DNA from: Sphaerulina vaccinii
Taxonomy: Eukaryota > Ascomycota > Dothideomycetes > Mycosphaerellales > Mycosphaerellaceae
NCBI GenBank assembly: GCA_022570795.1
Contig: JAKUDP010000016.1
Coordinates: forward strand, 620,001 to 684,000
Length of the DNA: 64,000 nucleotides
Reading direction: 5' to 3'
Position 1 is the first letter of the stretch, and each line of letters begins with the position of its first letter. A program made the position numbers and the translations under genes. Below are positions 1-11,501 of this stretch, piece after piece. The notes under the pieces were generated by a model. That model was not told the origin of the DNA. It saw only the letters and a program-made list of their open reading frames with translations, and did not search any database.

Positions 1-196
1 TTCTCATTCATTCATGAGTACTCCTTTCCGGTTGACCAGGGTTCAGTAAGTTCGACGTCAAAGCATCAACAACGCGTGTCCGAATCCGTGGAACGCACAG
101 CTAACCAGAATCAGATTCCCTGTATCGGAAACGATACAGCATTCTCTTTTTGCTTTCCAGAAGCAACTTCTTTCTTTTGTTGATCCCGTGTGAAGA

Positions 197-870
197 TCAC
201 CTCCACCCACCACCAATGCTGTGCAAGATCTCACTCAGACTCGGATCCTCTCCAAGCCACTTTCGTTCCTGCTGATCAGCATATCTCAGAAGCTGATCGA
301 CTCTCTGATCAGTGACTTGCTGCAAGTCTTGTTGCAGTTGGTATCTGATCTGCAGGAGAGCTTGAGCATGTGTGGCGTTGGGCCTTTGTCCTTGTAAGAT
401 CTTTTGTCGATTGGATACCCACTTCAATGCTGCTTGTGCTTGAAGGTAACACTTGTGGGCTTGGAAGCGTTTGGATGCTGCGTCGAAGAGGACTCTGTTG
501 TCGGTCGATTTGGTTAGTGGGACCCTTCGTGATGTAGGAGATGTGTTGAGTTGACATACCTCTGTAGCTGTATCTTGGCAGCTTCTTCGTCGCCTTCTTT
601 CGTTGTGCTTGGGACCATACCATTGAAGCCTTGTTGGAGTAGTTGATGAGATTGTGCCACGCAGTGTCGTAAGACTTGGTAGCCTTCTTCATTGTACTCT
701 TCTGCCGAAGGGCTCGCTCGTATGGATGCCATGTAAGTCTGAATGTTGCGAAAGTCTGTCATGAGCTCTGATACACGCATTGCTCGGGCCATGTTAAGCC
801 CGTCTGCCATGGTGTAGCAGGGCAATGAGTAGGCCTGCAATGGGTACGAGTATGTGATAGTAGTAGTCAT
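197..870 (-). CDS. Hypothetical protein, two exons
   Basis: Two open frames on the minus strand join through a 65-bp intron (559..495, GTATGT donor, CAACAG acceptor). The exons are 870..560 and 494..197, and the phase-2 junction stays in frame. The predicted product is about 202 residues, rich in Gln and Ala, with a predicted helical C-terminal half (many Q, L, R and A repeats, as in a coiled coil). No signal peptide or membrane segment is visible. I do not recognise the family. The clean splice between two otherwise unrelated short frames is the main argument that this is a real gene. The neighbour, after a 1.1-kb gap, is the proteasome alpha1 gene on the same strand. The start at 870 is the first ATG of the frame; an upstream exon cannot be excluded. 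Confidence 0.5.
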
Positions 871-2013
871 GAAGAAACGCCTCGAGGTGGAAGTGGCTGT
901 GGTCCGTATGCTGTTCTGAGCAGGAATGTGGTGGCAACATCAGCCCTACGGTAGGGCAGTAGGATCTCATATGAGGAAAGGGACATTGCTATATCTGGAC
1001 TCTGCGATTAGCTTGTGCAGTATCTGTATCATTGGCTTGTCCAGTTGTTGGCATCGCTGAGGGGTCGGTAGTATCGTGGCTGACGGCATGTCTCGCGCTA
1101 TAGCTTCGGACGTGAAGCATCGTGATCCAACGACCGCTCTTCATAGCGCTGCCGTGGTATCCAGACTCCATAGACACGGCAGAGGAGAGGTCGAAGAGGA
1201 GGTGTGTGCTAGCGCGGCAACGTCAACAGTGATGCGGTTCAGCTTCTTAGCTTAGAAACGCCATACATGAGGGAGTGATAGGGCAGGTGATTAGTGTGAT
1301 CATGAAAGCTCAGGTCTCGTCTGTCAAGCCATCACGATACTCAGGCGAAATCGGTGAAGCCATCATGGTATACAGGCGAGATCGGTAGACCTGAAGTAGA
1401 CCAGATGAGGAGTCCAAGAAAATAAGGTGCGGCTCTGTGCGTTGCAGTGTCGATCGCCATTGGCCGCATACAGGAAGCAGGACCCATTTACGTATCATCG
1501 CTAAGAGCTGCTGGCATATGACACCCTGCAATGCGTGCATAACGCGTGGCAGAGCTCGAAAGTAAAGCTGCGGATTGGCTCTCTGGCTGAGCGGTATAGC
1601 TAAGAATTGCCCGCGGGAGCCAGCCGCTGTGCGATCGCAGCCGCAGGAAGCGTGGGAGTTGAGTGGTTCCATGAGATTCATTATTGTGAAGTTGGTATAG
1701 TACAACGCCTCAAGTGCAATGGAAGCCGTGGGGTGTGCAGTAGCAAGAAACCTTGCGAAGCTGTATTGAAGCTCGTGTAGACATGCAGCAGCCACGCAGC
1801 GTAGAGTTTGAAGAAACGTGAGGTCGGACGAATCATGTTCGACCTGTCAAGTCTTAGCGCGGCATGGCTTTTCGGACATAGGCGAAGCAATGTCATATTG
1901 CATCGACGACATGTTCCAAAAGCATACCTTTGCGACTGTTTCTTGATCGTAGCACTGCATGGCATCATGCCTGCAAGGGGCAAGGCTGAAGTGGATCAGA
2001 CGGACACGGACAC
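871..2013. other. Intergenic stretch, no supported gene
   Basis: A 161-codon frame at 1310-1795 on the minus strand and several shorter ones overlap in different frames, without recognisable domains or splice structure. Nothing else stands out; this is presumably the 5' region of the small gene on the left. Confidence 0.5.
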
Positions 2014-3016
2014 CTAATCCTTCTCCGCAATGGCCTGCAGGCGTTCATCGATCTCTTCCTCTGTGAGTGGACGGAAGGCCTTCTCTGTGCCCTCCTCGCC
2101 GTCTTTTCTTGGACCTCCAACAATACCAATCTCCAGCTCACCCTTCTTGAAGTCTACACTGAGCACGGTGCTCAGCGTGGCTATGGCGAGCTCGACGACC
2201 TCATCCCAGCTGCCATCGGCATGTTCCTTGTTCTTTAGCTTCTTCTCGAGGAAGTTGAGCGCTTCTTGAGCTTTGGGCCCCGAGGCTGTGGCTTTGTACC
2301 CGACATAGTAACCGGCAGGATCGCACTTGTATAGCTGTGGCCCATACTCCTCGTCGACTGAGATCAGCGTCGTCGCGACACCAAGCGGTCTCATGTATGC
2401 CTATCCCTATTGTCAGGTCTGTTCAAGTCTGCACTCCATGTCTCAACTCACACGCTGTGTGTAGACTTGCGAGATGTTGGCAATGCGCTTCGCTAGCACA
2501 TCACATGGCATCTCGTAGCCATTCTTGTATCGGAACTCAGCCGCCTCTCCTCTTGCACGGTTCACTGAAGCGCGCGCATCTGCTATTGAGCCGGTCATGA
2601 CGCATCCTACTGACGGCGACAACTTGTAGACGTATGATACGGATGCTGGGTCGATGAGCTTGTCCTGTATGCGTCCACTTGATCAGCCACCTCTCTTCTC
2701 TTACTATCCTGTCTCGAGTTCTCGACATACCGGCACCTTCTTCTGCGAGATAACCACAGCGCAGTCCTTGCCTCTTACACCGACAGATGTGATGTTGGCT
2801 GCTGTGATGGCCTTGAATGCGTATTCTGTGTTTGCCGCCCATCAGCCACCATATCTCAACCAGCCGCGAACTTTGTTATACGCACCAACTTGGTACAATC
2901 TTCCCTGGTCACTGAAGATGGTGATGTGCCGATCGAATCCCGCGCTTCCTGTCACAAAGATATCAAGATCAGTACAGCTCTACCCGTGTGAGTAGCACAG
3001 GAGACAAACCAGACAT
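2014..3016 (-). CDS. SCL1: 20S proteasome subunit alpha type 1 (Scl1/PSMA6)
   Basis: Alpha ring subunit of the 20S core particle, which forms the gated entry of the proteasome in cytosol and nucleus. Five exons were read: 3016..3010, 2948..2886, 2825..2731, 2664..2452 and 2400..2014, giving 254 residues, the normal family length. The N-terminus carries the alpha-subunit signature GFDRHITIF...GRLYQVEYAF. Also visible are the alpha1-type segments KDCAVVISQKKVPDKL, the RGEAAEFRYK helix, YTQRAYMRPLGV and DPAGYYVGYKATA. The first exon encodes only Met-Ser plus one base before the first intron (GTTTGT donor), so a simple ORF call would miss the start. All junctions preserve frame and match the known Scl1 order. 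The gene is divergent from the WKF-domain gene with about 290 bp between start codons. No active-site Thr is expected in an alpha subunit. Confidence 0.95.
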
Positions 3017-3305
3017 GGCGCCGGTGTTGTGGTGGGGACTGTTCCGAAGTGGGGAGGTGCGCTATTCGTAGGCGGCGTCGGTATATCGAGTGGGAGGTCG
3101 TGGAAGTGGTGATGTTGTGGTCTGGAGATGGAGTTGTTGAATGTTCGAGATGGAGCTCCAGGTGGAAGCCGTGACGAACGCGCTTGCATCGCGAAGCTCT
3201 GTTTGCCTGAGGCAGGAACACTGGACTTTGAGAAAAAGTTCCCGAGCATCGCATCGCATCTAGGATCGCCTTCACTTCACATTGGATATTACGCAGAGCT
3301 CCAAC
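3017..3305. promoter_or_regulatory. Divergent promoter between SCL1 and the WKF gene
   Basis: Only 289 bp separate the two start codons of the oppositely transcribed genes, so both promoters must lie here or overlap. I see no certain PACE/Rpn4-type element by eye. Confidence 0.5.
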
Positions 3306-5080
3306 ATGGCAGCAGCAGCTACTCCCGCAGAATCTGCGCCCCGCGTGCCAGCTTGGAAGCGAATTGGATTGAAGCTCAAATATGCGCAAGACACTTCAAC
3401 AGAAGCCCAACCTCAAAGCACAATTCCACCATCAAATACTCCAACGATCCATCCAGAACGTGAAGCATTCCATAATCCACAGAAGCGTAACCTGGACCAC
3501 CATCAAGCGGAGGTACCTGTCAAGCGTGCGAGAGTAGAACCTGCGAAGCCAGCAGTGAGCCAACCCAAAGCAAAACCAACTCCAGGAAGTGCACCAAAGA
3601 CTCGCACTGCTGGCCAGCAGGTCTGGAACGAAGAAGAGCGCTCGAGTTTGCCAGCACCAAGTGGTGTGTTCAAAGCTCCGGGCCAGGTGGCGAAGAAGAT
3701 AGTCTTTGGGGACGACGACGACGATATGTAAGTGGCGATTTATGCTGTGATTGTTGTTGTGGTGACGATGTGTTCTTCCTGCTGTGAAGCAAGCCAGGTG
3801 AATCGTCGTGATGGCGGTCTACCAGCACATAAAGCTAACGTCGCCGCAGCTCTTCTCAGCCTCTTCCAATTGCTTCATCGCTCCCAACACCTCCAAGGCC
3901 AGCTCGATCAAGTTCTACACGCAAGTCGGTCTCTTTCACTCCAGACACCAAAAAGTACGACACGAACTCGGCACAGACTCTTATTGCTGATTGGGATGCT
4001 GCCGAGGAAGCAGCGATAGTCGAATCCTACACGAAGGAGTCAACAGAACAGCCGACATCACCATCAAAGCCTTCGAAACCAGCCAGAGAGCCCAAGGTCA
4101 AGAAGGAGAAGAAGCCGAAAAAGCCCAAAGCCTCCGCCGACTCAAAAGTCAGTGAAGAAGACGAAGCGAGCAGCAAAGAAACGCCCAACTACGTGAAGTA
4201 CCTCGAACATTTCTCCAACGACAAGGCCAGCTGGAAGTTTAACAAGAATCGACAAAACGACCTCTTCAAGAATCTGTTCGATGTGGATCGCATGCCGTCG
4301 AAGCACAATCCTGCCCTAGTCCAATACATATCCACTACGCAAGGACAGGCACGTCGTCGCATAGCAGAACAAGCTGAAGCAGTCCTCAAAGCAATCTGGG
4401 TCCGCGAGAACGAGGACGCCGATCTTATGTCGCTGGATACAGCAGAAGCGCGGCGAGCCGCATACTACGAGGCTCTGGCGACGAGCATTGACCGTTATGG
4501 AGAATCAGGAGCCGGCCGAACGCAGTATGGAGATCAACAGCTCAAGGCAATCCTGCGTGAGCACGAGCAAGGTGCACGAGCTGAAGAGCTGCTGTCCAAG
4601 GCATTGGAAGATGAACTCTCTGCGGAACAATCGAGCACGCCAGCAACGAGCGTGAGCTCGACGACAAACGACGTATACAAACCAAAGCCAACATTCAACG
4701 GCATTCCAGGAGCTACGAGAATCATCGAGACACAAAAGACATCCGCTGGCAAAATCACGCAGGAAATCGACCCTACTCCGAAGCGCAAGCGATCCCGGAA
4801 GTCACGAACCGATGTCTCTTCTTCGTCAGAGTCAGACTCGGATGATAGTTCATCTAACGAGAGTGAGGCAGCGCCACCAGCAAGAAAGAAGCCGTCGCCA
4901 CCGGAGAAGCAGCCTGAAGAGACAGGTGACTTTTTCTCCTCAGACGTGCTAGACAAGAAGTTTGGCAAGGCACAGACCTATAACGCTGTCGCACCGAAGC
5001 GGCAAGGAGCAGAGAAAGGACAGGCGAGACGATTCGACTTCGCGCACGGTAACAAGGCCGACGAGAGCGATAGCGAGTAG
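3306..5080 (+). CDS. WKF-domain nucleolar-type protein (C7orf50-like)
   Basis: Two exons, 3306..3727 and 3850..5080, flank a 122-bp intron (GTAAGT donor, CGCAG acceptor, phase 2) and give about 550 residues. The start chosen is ATG 3306 (MAAAATPAES); an in-frame codon at 3282 is possible. The domain beginning near residue 256 reads YVKYLEHFSNDKASWKFNKN, the hallmark of the WKF domain found in human C7orf50 and fungal homologues, proteins linked to the nucleolus and ribosome biogenesis. The flanks are low complexity: a basic PKVKKEKKPKKPK tract before the domain, a KRKRSRKSR stretch that could be a nuclear signal, and acidic Ser/Asp runs near the C-terminus (SSSSESDSDDSSS). The pairing with a proteasome gene across a short promoter suggests growth-linked expression, which is inference. 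Confidence 0.85.
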
Positions 5081-6392
5081 ATATGGCTCATTCGACAGGT
5101 GAAACGTTATATACTATCCAAGTTGAGCAGTCCCACCTGTGCATTGATCTCCAACTATCCTTCGGCGACCAAGGCATTGGAGCGGCCCTTCTGCCGCCAG
5201 GGAAATCTCGAAGAGGAGACGGAGATAGACGCGCTTCTTGTATGTGGTATGCCTCAACAGGATATCGTTAGCTATGACAGACAACGGACGACGCATCTCA
5301 TCACATCGTCTGAGCACCTCATTGTAACGTGTGTGCCATGCACTTGATCTCCCACACTCCTCCACAACCATGTCATCGAAACCGCAGTTCGGCCAACAGG
5401 CACGTCTCGCTGGCAAAGCAGAGCGACAAGTAATCGTGAGAGCCTCTTCGTCCATCATGGTATCGCTGGCAAGCGAGAAGCGATACAAGCTACTCGTATT
5501 ATATCCAATCGACGTCACCTTGAGAATGGGCCCAAGACGTTGATGGTCAGTACAGTAGTCACAATCCCGAAAACGGGCATTTCCCAAGATATCGCTAATT
5601 CGACCTTTTCACCGCACAGCTCCCAAAACGCGATAGGTCGTCGTGATACTTCCCAGTCTTTATCTCAATACATCGAAGACATGAGCCCCCAAAGTACGGA
5701 CTTGGTTGATGCGAGATTCAGTATGTTGTCGCCCACATATCAATGTATCGTAACCCTAAGATTCAACCGACGCCATATCAGCATCAATATGTCACATCTG
5801 CAAGAGCTACTTCGTCACAGGAGACGGCATTCGTGATAGCTGTTGTCATAGATTTACACATTTCTCATTGGATCTAGCCTAACCTAGTCTACGACTATCT
5901 TACGCCGTGTCAATTGACCACACCAAGAAAGTCCTCATAAAGATCCCCAACCCGCAGGTATGTATAATGAGGTCCCAAGATCCCAGTCCTACCCAGTTTT
6001 GTCCTGCGCAAAGGCAACACAGTAACGCCACGATGATTGATCGAGGAGCAAGGAGTGTCCTGAATACAATTGTTCAGATTTGTGTCGCAGCTGTCATCAA
6101 TGTCCATGGCCACCCAATGCAGTGCTGTTTCTTTCCAGCTATTTACAGGTAATAATGCAATCAATGAGATATTCGTCATTCCGTGATATCGCCCAGGCAT
6201 AATCATGGTCTGTAATACAGATCCATGACCTTTTCCACAGTATCTACCGAAGCTCTATGTTCCTGGTGTGACCAGTGAGCTAGGTAGCTTGGAGGCTGGT
6301 TCTTCGCGAAATCAGGTATCGTTAAGATCGCCGTCTCTACAGTCTCCATCGAGGTCGGCGCTCGGAATATAGGTGGGCGATATGGTGTTCTA
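5081..6392. other. Intergenic stretch between convergent genes
   Basis: About 1.3 kb lies between the 3' ends of the WKF gene and the FLC gene. A 157-codon minus-strand frame at 5114-5587 and a 98-codon plus frame at 5540-5836 show no domain or splice partner. I see no gene here. Confidence 0.5.
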
Positions 6393-8636
6393 TCATTCGT
6401 AGCCGGCGCCTCGATGCCACGGACTGGGACTCGCTGTGCCTCCGCGACCTGGTTGTGACCCGTTGTATGGGCTGGCGGTCGCGCTTCGGTCATATGGGGG
6501 AAGATGCCTCGAACTGTTGTTGTTGCTGGTGGCATATGTGGGTGCGATGGGACTGCGAGGAGGCTGCGCATAGCCGTATCCACCAGCCTCACCCTCCTTC
6601 CGGCTGGCGCTACCGCCGGACCAGCTGTCATCGTCATCCTCGATACGGGCTCCGCTCTTGCTCGTGTATCCGTGCTTGTCTTCGCCACGAGCGGTAGCTC
6701 CTAGCGCATCAAGCTCAGTGTTGATAGCTGTCTGTGACTTGATGAAGCTGCCACGATCGTCGCGCATTGGCTGGTATCGGGTATCTGGATTCTTTGCCGT
6801 GACTGCAATGACCGAAGCGACCAGTACAATGATCAACAGGATCAAAGAGAAGGCAGCGTTGTAGACGAAGAAAATGACACCCATGACACCAGTGACGATA
6901 CCCTGTGAATACGTTAGCATGATTGTAGGTGATCAGTCGAGTGGAGAATAGCTTACTGGTTGTCCAAACACGTCAGAGAAGACGAGGAGGAAGATGGCGC
7001 TTAGGAAGTTGATCACACAAATGGCGATGTTGAAGGCATTGGTCTTCTTGTCCATGTATGGTCGGAGGACGCAGACGATGATGAGCCAGAAAGCCTCGAT
7101 GATGACAAGTGCGACTGCCTGGACAGCGCCGTTACTTTGCACAACACCAATGAAGAGACCCTTGATCAGGATGTAGATCAGGAATGGAACAATGAAGAAG
7201 TATGCCGTGGCCTTGAACTGGACGTATAGGAAACCCCACTTGTTCAGCGAGACTGGGTCCGAGTAGAGGATGTAGGCAGGGTTCTTGTGCATCGCAATGC
7301 TGCGGCGAGCGAGGCGAATGACCTTGCTAGATGCCCAGCCGAGGATTGCCAGCATGCTGAAGATGGTGAAGACGGCCAGGACAACGATAGCCGGAGAATC
7401 CTTCCTGGTGAACTCCCAAAAGCAGAGCACGACCATCTGTGGATAGCCGATGAGCACGATACGGAACAAGATGCCCTTGAGAACGGTAGTCCAGCCATTT
7501 CGGAAGTCTTGGAACTTCTCTCCCTTCATGCGGCCACCACGAACAAGCAGTTCGCAGACGCCCTTGAAGATACAAACTCCGAGGACCACGAAGATTACGA
7601 AGGCCAGGAAGAAGACGTATCCTGTCATGAAGATGTTGGTGGACTCGATACCTGCACGGAAACCGACACGTTCAATGCCCCTAACAGTGACGGTGGTAGA
7701 CGTGTCGGTATATGCAGATCCAACATTCGAGCGCTTGATGATGGCGTTGTGCAGCTGCGTGGCAGCACGCGAGGCAAGCTGAGCATACTCCTGCAAGCTA
7801 CGCTTCTCAACGCGCACGGAGACGGAGCTCAAGTTCGACACGACCGTTGATGCAGTTCCGCCAGTCGCGCGTTGGTACCAAGTAGCCAGAGTCTGCACGA
7901 ATCCAACACGAATGATGCCCATACTCCACTGGAAGTTCTGTGTCCATGAAGCGACAATGGGTGGCAGAGATACGGCAGACATGCCAATGAATGCCTGTGC
8001 CTGGAAGTATCCAAACAGAGCCATTGCATTCGCAGCAACGTGCGCCGCAGTATTCGAATGACCCAGTCCAGATGTAATGGCTGATGCGACAAGCGCCAAA
8101 CCAGCCAATACTGCCACTGACCATGCGACACCTTTCTGATTCACCGTCTTTCCATTTGACAATTCTGCTTCCACACAGGCGGCGGATGTAGAAGTATCAG
8201 TCTGGTTGAAGTATACCTGTACTCGGGCATCCAGATCGGGTACAGTATATGCAATGCCTGGAACCTGCTTCAATGCGTCCGCTGAGATTTCCGCGTTACT
8301 GTTCAATGTGATTTGTCCAGCGTTCATAGGACACAGACCTTGCAGGTCTGAGTCGCAAGGGTTGATTGTCGTCTTGTACACCTGCAGACCATATGCCAAA
8401 ACCAGCAGCTCAATTGTGACATTGCCGACAATACTGCTGACACCGACGATGTCGAAGGCCAAACTCCTATTTTGAGGTGTGAAGATAACGTCGAAGAGTG
8501 TCGCACTGAACTTGCTGTCGGATTGGCAGGGGTTCAAGGAGGTACTCGTCAGCATACGCTCCGTCGTCGCGGCGTATGATGTGGCGGGCGCAAAGGCCAG
8601 CAGGCCGGTGATTAAGGATGCTATTGACGGCCTCAT
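6393..8636 (-). CDS. FLC/TRP-like membrane protein with ML-like domain (flavin carrier family)
   Basis: Two exons, 8636..6957 and 6902..6393 (54-bp intron, GTAAGC donor, TTCACAG acceptor, phase 0), give 729 residues. I chose ATG 8636 because it begins a clear signal peptide (MRPSIASLITGLLAFAPATSYA); an upstream in-frame ATG at 8708 would bury it. Residues of roughly 25-180 look like the ML-like lumenal domain, with Cys-containing motifs (LNPCQSDSKF, NPCDSDLQGLCP) and N-glycosylation sites. They are followed by about nine hydrophobic spans typical of the fungal TRP-like domain. The cytosolic tail (about 120 residues) is rich in Ser, Pro, Gly and Tyr and contains DSWSGGSA. Yeast Flc1-3 act in ER/vacuolar calcium and FAD handling and cell wall integrity. 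Which paralogue this is cannot be settled here. Confidence 0.9.
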
Positions 8637-9589
8637 ATTGGCGGTAGTGGTGCCGTGAGGTGTCGGTGGTGTGGTATTATGGACTGTCGCAGTCCTGAAT
8701 GTCTGCACGCCGGAATGCCCGGGGGCGATGAGCGAGTGACGGCGTCGTCAGGCGACGGACGGCGAGGTGGTGGTGGTGATGTTCGTTCCTGGCTGCTGAA
8801 GATCCGAGCCAATTCCTGGTGGTGAAAGCGAGAGACGTGTAGGAAACAGCGACTGTGGTGGTGGTAGAGTGGTAAGTTCCAGAGTAGAGTTGGATGTCCT
8901 GTGGCAAGGCGAGATGGTTGGCCCAGTAAATCCTTTCCGAGGGACTAGCCGCTACACCCAGTGACGATTGCGACTCGGCTTGTCTGCGATTTCAGATCGC
9001 CGCGGTCTCAATACAAACGAGTGTGTGAGAGAAGAATTGTGTGGTGATGTCGCGTGTGCGATAGAACGTGAAGGTGTCAGAAGTTCTCCTTTCTCCAGCT
9101 CGCCGCCGCCGTTGTTGTTCCTCCCGTCGTATTCTATCGCGTCAATGAGGCTGTGTAAAGCCCGGAATGAAAACTCGATGGGACCTCGTAATTCGCTCGT
9201 TCACCCAGCCCCTGGTCCACTTGGGTACCGGCCAAGAGACACAACGCTGACGATCTTTCATGCACTCTTGTGGAGAGATGGGGATGCGCGTTGTTGTGGA
9301 TACACTCCTCAAATAGATTGGTCGAGTGCTACATTTGTACATATCAGGTACAAGAATCACTGGTTGCTCTTGCTTCACGAAATGCTGTCCTGTTCTACGT
9401 TGAAGTCCTCAAGTTGCGAGCGAATTGCCACCGATGAGCCAGCCCACAAGCATCCATGATTTTCACAACGGCTTGTCATTTGTTCACGGCTAAAACAGAA
9501 ACACGAAGTCGTGTGGACCTCGAGCTTGGCCTTGGAAAGCGACGCGTACGCAATGCATTATTGTTGAGGAACACATGTTTGCCGCATCG
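8637..9589. other. Upstream region of the FLC gene, no gene seen
   Basis: A 163-codon plus-strand frame at 8968-9459 lacks domains and intron structure and overlaps frames on the other strand. This stretch most likely holds the FLC promoter and 5' leader. Confidence 0.4.
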
Positions 9590-9597
9590 CCGTCAGC

Positions 9598-9993
9598 TAG
9601 GGCTGTCGTTAGTAACGTTGTTGAAGGATACTAACTGGTTACTAACCACTTGCTGGTTAGTAGCCACCTGGTTAGTCGCCTGGTTAGTAACCAACTAGAC
9701 TGAGCCCGCGAGCAGCAACGACACTCTTTGCTAGACTCTAGTATTAGCTAAGGTCAAAGGAATCTGGTCGCATCGACGAGGATATGCGTCTTATCGCGTA
9801 CACGCTCTCGAGCTCGCTGTCCGCTCTCCTCTCGCACACGGATTGCACAAGACAAACATCCAGTTCAGACTGTCCTAGCCGTATATACCTCTGGGATTCT
9901 GGTTATTAACGGTTGGTGAAGGATACTAACTCGTTACTATCTAGGTAACTCACCATGGTTAGTAACGAGTGGTTAGTAACCTCGACAGCCCTA
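9598..9993. mobile_element. hAT-type MITE, 396 bp, with 8-bp target duplication
   Basis: The element starts with TAGGGCTGTCG (9598-9608) and ends with its exact inverse CGACAGCCCTA (9983-9993). It is flanked by a perfect 8-bp duplication, CCGTCAGC, at 9590-9597 and 9994-10001. Eight-bp duplications and short termini of the C/TAGGG type are the mark of hAT transposons. There is no coding capacity, so it is non-autonomous. Both ends carry clusters of GTTAGTAAC / GGTTACTAACC motifs. The direct repeat GAAGGATACTAACT lies at 9623-9636 and 9918-9931. Confidence 0.9.
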
Positions 9994-10343
9994 CCGTCAG
10001 CAGTGCTTTTCTACATCTTGCATTATTGCAACGCGCCTGTGAAAACCAAGGCACCCAGGTTGCTAGGTCGCTTTGCCTGAAGATGTCACTGCCGCGGACA
10101 GGCATGGAGACTTGCATAACGAGAAGTCCGGCAGTATCATGTGTGCGACTTCTCACGTCGCGAGACGACCGCTGCGTCTTGTCAGGCTGTGTCATAGTCG
10201 TACGAAGAGTGTCACAGACGCTTACTGGATCAAGAATTCGTGCTCGAGAACATGGAATATCCAGTGTACAGAGTCTTGATGAGTCTTGGTCTGCTTAACC
10301 ATAGAATCGTGAAGACCATCATTGAGAGCTGGTACAGAAGCTA

Positions 10344-11501
10344 TCAATCTACGACACAGACCAGCTTTCCCATCGTCTTGTTCTCCTCCAGCAAGATATG
10401 CGCCTCTCCAATGCTCTTCCAACTCATAACCCTCTCAATTGGAGTCTTACACTCTCCAGAAACTAACTTCGGCAAAACATTCTCAACAAACAGATCCCTC
10501 AACTTGCCCTGATAGTCCGCATCACGACTTCTCAGCGTTGAACCGACCACAGAAGCTCTCTTCATAAGCAATGGACCGATACTCGTCTTCTCTTCCAGCA
10601 CAGGTCCTCCCAGAAGACCAAGCATAACAACCCGACCATCCACAGCTAGAACGTCCAAGTTCGCCGCAAAGTAGGGAGCGCCAACATAATCGATCACAAG
10701 ATCAATGCCTTTGCCATCATTGAGACGCTTGACTTCGTCAACCCAGGTCCCTCCAGCAGAACCATCCGCTTTAGGATATGATTTCGTGGTATTGACAGCA
10801 GCATGTGCCCCATACTGCTTCACAATATACTCGCACTTGGCATCCTGTCGTGAAGTAGCATAGACCTTGATCTCTGGATCGAGACGAAGTGACTGCTGAA
10901 TGCCAGCAATACTGACTGATGAAGCGCCAGCATGCCAAAGGATACTCTTCACTTTACCAGGAGTATACTCTCCAACGAGATGGATTGCTTGGAGAGCTGT
11001 CATCCAGACCTGTCTCATGCGAACAACATCAGCTTCAAACGATGTGCTGTCAGAGATGTGGTAACTCACCTCCGGCGTCCCAGCACATTCCTCCCAACTC
11101 AACTCCTTAGGCTTCTTAACAAGCATCTTATGACTAACAGCAATATACTCTGCATAGCCACCACCATAAGCAAGACCAAAAACTTCATCTCCTTGCTCGA
11201 AATCTCCAGCTGCCTGCTCTACAATACCCGCGACTTCTAGTCCCATGATCTTGGTGACGCCAGGTGGGACGGGATAATTTCCAGCGCGCTGTAGAGTGTC
11301 TGCTCTGTTGAGACCGAAAGCTTTCACTTTGATTAGACATTCTGTGGGCTTTGGTACTGGTCTCTCTATGGTGTCGTTGATGAAGAGTGCTGATGCTGGA
11401 CCGGCTCCATTGCGGACATCTGTGTGACATGTTTAGCTTGCTATGTGAGGATATCTGGAATGATCATATGCACGCGTACCGACTGCTCGCATTGTCGCCA
11501 T
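10344..11501 (-). CDS. Quinone oxidoreductase-like MDR enzyme (zeta-crystallin/PIG3 type)
   Basis: Three exons, 11501..11480, 11419..11070 and 11009..10344, give 345 residues, normal for this medium-chain dehydrogenase/reductase subfamily. The first exon encodes only MATMRAV plus one base (phase 1). The third exon joins through a 60-bp intron that happens to be free of in-frame stops, so a naive reading inserts about 20 wrong residues. Visible motifs are GLNRADTLQRAGNYPVPPG and GLEVAGIVE (GroES-like half). The NADPH-binding half has HAGASSVSIAGIQ and VIDYVGAPYF, with GRVVMLGLLGG near the C-terminus. No structural or catalytic zinc ligands of the alcohol dehydrogenase type are seen, in line with a zinc-free quinone reductase using NADPH. 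Substrate unknown; cytosolic location is inferred from the absence of a signal. Confidence 0.92.

Noticed and set aside
1310..1795. A 161-codon minus-strand frame
   Set aside because: No recognisable domain or intron; adjacent frames overlap it and composition looks random.
5114..5587. A 157-codon minus-strand frame downstream of the WKF gene
   Set aside because: No domain, no splice partner, cysteine/arginine-rich composition typical of random GC-containing frames, and overlapping frames on the other strand.
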